DNA of 8,563 bases from an uncultured Muribaculaceae bacterium (GTDB taxonomy: Bacteria; Bacteroidota; Bacteroidia; Bacteroidales; Muribaculaceae): positions 1 through 8,563 of the forward strand of contig CAJTKG010000059.1 of NCBI GenBank assembly GCA_910576935.1, given 5' to 3'. Both the position numbers and the translations under genes were made by a program. Shown one piece after another: positions 8,162-8,563 of this stretch (its first letter is position 1; every line of letters starts with the position of its first letter). The notes under the pieces are model-generated. The model was not told the origin of the DNA and ran no database searches. It worked only from the letters and a program-made list of their open reading frames with translations.

Positions 8162-8186
8162 CGATGTCAATGTGCATCTGACATCG
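8162..8186. other. Hairpin in the convergent intergenic region
   Basis: CGATGTCA (8162-8169) and TGACATCG (8179-8186) form a perfect 8-bp inverted repeat; inside it ATG and CAT (8170-8172, 8175-8177) add three pairs, leaving TG as the tip and one unpaired C. No T-run follows on either strand, so it is not a classical intrinsic terminator. It could still trim or block transcripts from the two converging genes. Confidence 0.45.
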
Positions 8187-8227
8187 ATTCGGTCGGTTTA
8201 GACGCGCGGGGATGTCTGCCGCAGTAG

Positions 8228-8563
8228 CTATATCGGAGTGAGTTTCAGGGGGATGAGGATGGGAAGGTTGCCGGTTACGGGCGATGGTCTCCCGACCATC
8301 GCTCCAGACGCCGTCGATCCATGCGTCGTGAATTCAGACGATGGCCGGGAGGCCATCGCCCCAGACGCCTTGGATTCGGACGGTGGGTGGGGCGAGAATG
8401 AGGGGTCGGTGTATTCTTTGAGGCCGGGCCAGCGGTAGAGGTGGGGGATGTCGGCGCGGGCGTGGAGGATCAGCAGGCTGTTGGGGTTGCTCGAGATGAC
8501 GGGGAAGACGGCTGTGGCGACGCGGCGGAAGTCGTTGTTTTTCCTGGCGGGGCTGCACACGCC
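8228..8563 (-). CDS. Unrecognised protein, C-terminal end only (runs off the window)
   Basis: The frame enters from the right edge and ends at TAG (8228-8230), giving 111 codons. A GTG at 8560 is only an internal valine candidate; the true start is probably outside. The first part (for example NNDFRRVATAVFPVISSNPN and LILHARADIPHLYRWPGL) looks like an ordinary folded protein that I cannot assign to a family. From about codon 62 the character changes to a Ser/Pro/Ala-rich low-complexity stretch encoded by two palindromic repeat units (SKASGAMASRPSS and STASGAMVGRPSP). The last residues, NLPILIPLKLTPI, again look like ordinary protein, possibly a terminal beta strand. The repeats keep the frame. 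The protein could be functional with a tolerated insertion, or decaying. No signal or membrane segment is visible in this part. Confidence 0.6.
   Translation of the reverse strand, partial: GVCSPARKNNDFRRVATAVFPVISSNPNSLLILHARADIPHLYRWPGLKEYTDPSFSPHPPSESKASGAMASRPSSEFTTHGSTASGAMVGRPSPVTGNLPILIPLKLTPI
8282..8377. repeat. Two-unit palindromic repeat, 57-bp period, inside a coding sequence
   Basis: Unit 1 spans about 8282-8320 and unit 2 about 8339-8377; I count 29 of 39 aligned positions identical. Each unit starts with a perfect hairpin: CGATGGTC/GACCATCG around TCCC (8282-8301, extended by one G-C pair at 8281/8302) and CGATGGCC/GGCCATCG around GGGA (8339-8358). Each is followed by the same CCAGACGCC (8304-8312 and 8361-8369) and a GAT-containing tail. 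The period is a multiple of three, so both units are read in the same frame on the minus strand. The structure resembles REP-like or Rickettsia-type palindromic elements in form; identity with any named family is not claimed. Confidence 0.8.

Noticed and set aside
8281..8377. A CRISPR array or insertion sequence end
   Set aside because: There are only two diverged units, no uniform spacers, no transposase and no target-site duplication that I can see.
8238..8438. Plus-strand open frame across the palindromic repeats
   Set aside because: Palindromes keep both strands open, so this frame is expected by symmetry. The minus frame extends through ordinary-looking protein on both sides and is the better coding candidate.

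Overview
The window looks like chromosomal DNA from an anaerobic member of the Bacteroidales, most likely a gut lineage such as Muribaculaceae. The phylum call rests on three things seen in the sequence: candidate promoters of the Bacteroidetes type (TAnnTTTG-like -7 elements without an E. coli -10), a secreted protease ending in a type IX secretion system (T9SS) sorting-like tail, and a single-chain pyruvate:ferredoxin oxidoreductase. The family-level placement is an impression from protein style and GC content, not a test.

Layout, left to right. (1) Bases 1-140 hold the first 46 codons of a minus-strand gene for an exported protein, with a good -7 element just upstream. (2) Bases 352-3921 (minus) hold a complete nifJ-type pyruvate:ferredoxin/flavodoxin oxidoreductase of 1189 residues, closed by a strong intrinsic terminator (289-323) and preceded by its own promoter and a leader of about 75 nt. 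(3) Bases 4139-6640 (minus) hold a secreted M6-family zinc metalloprotease with signal peptide, propeptide, catalytic domain, FN3 and jelly-roll modules and a T9SS-like C-terminal tail. It is separated from nifJ by a symmetrical terminator hairpin (4088-4116). (4) Bases 6641-6790 form a divergent control region with two dyads and candidate promoters in both directions. (5) Bases 6791-8125 (plus) hold an HD-domain dGTP triphosphohydrolase (dgt). (6) Bases 8126-8227 are a convergent intergenic stretch with hairpins. (7) Bases 8228-8563 (minus) hold the C-terminal end of an unrecognised protein whose last third carries two in-frame palindromic repeat units with a 57-bp period.

The genes look like separate transcription units rather than one operon or system: central anaerobic metabolism (nifJ), nucleotide-pool control (dgt), and extracellular proteolysis (M6 protease). 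I see no CRISPR array, tRNA, rRNA, transposase or multi-gene defence island. The most unusual object is the palindromic repeat pair inside the coding sequence at the right edge: its two hairpins differ by a compensatory base-pair change and carry loops that are reverse complements of each other, which resembles a small palindromic element that inserts in frame in genes.
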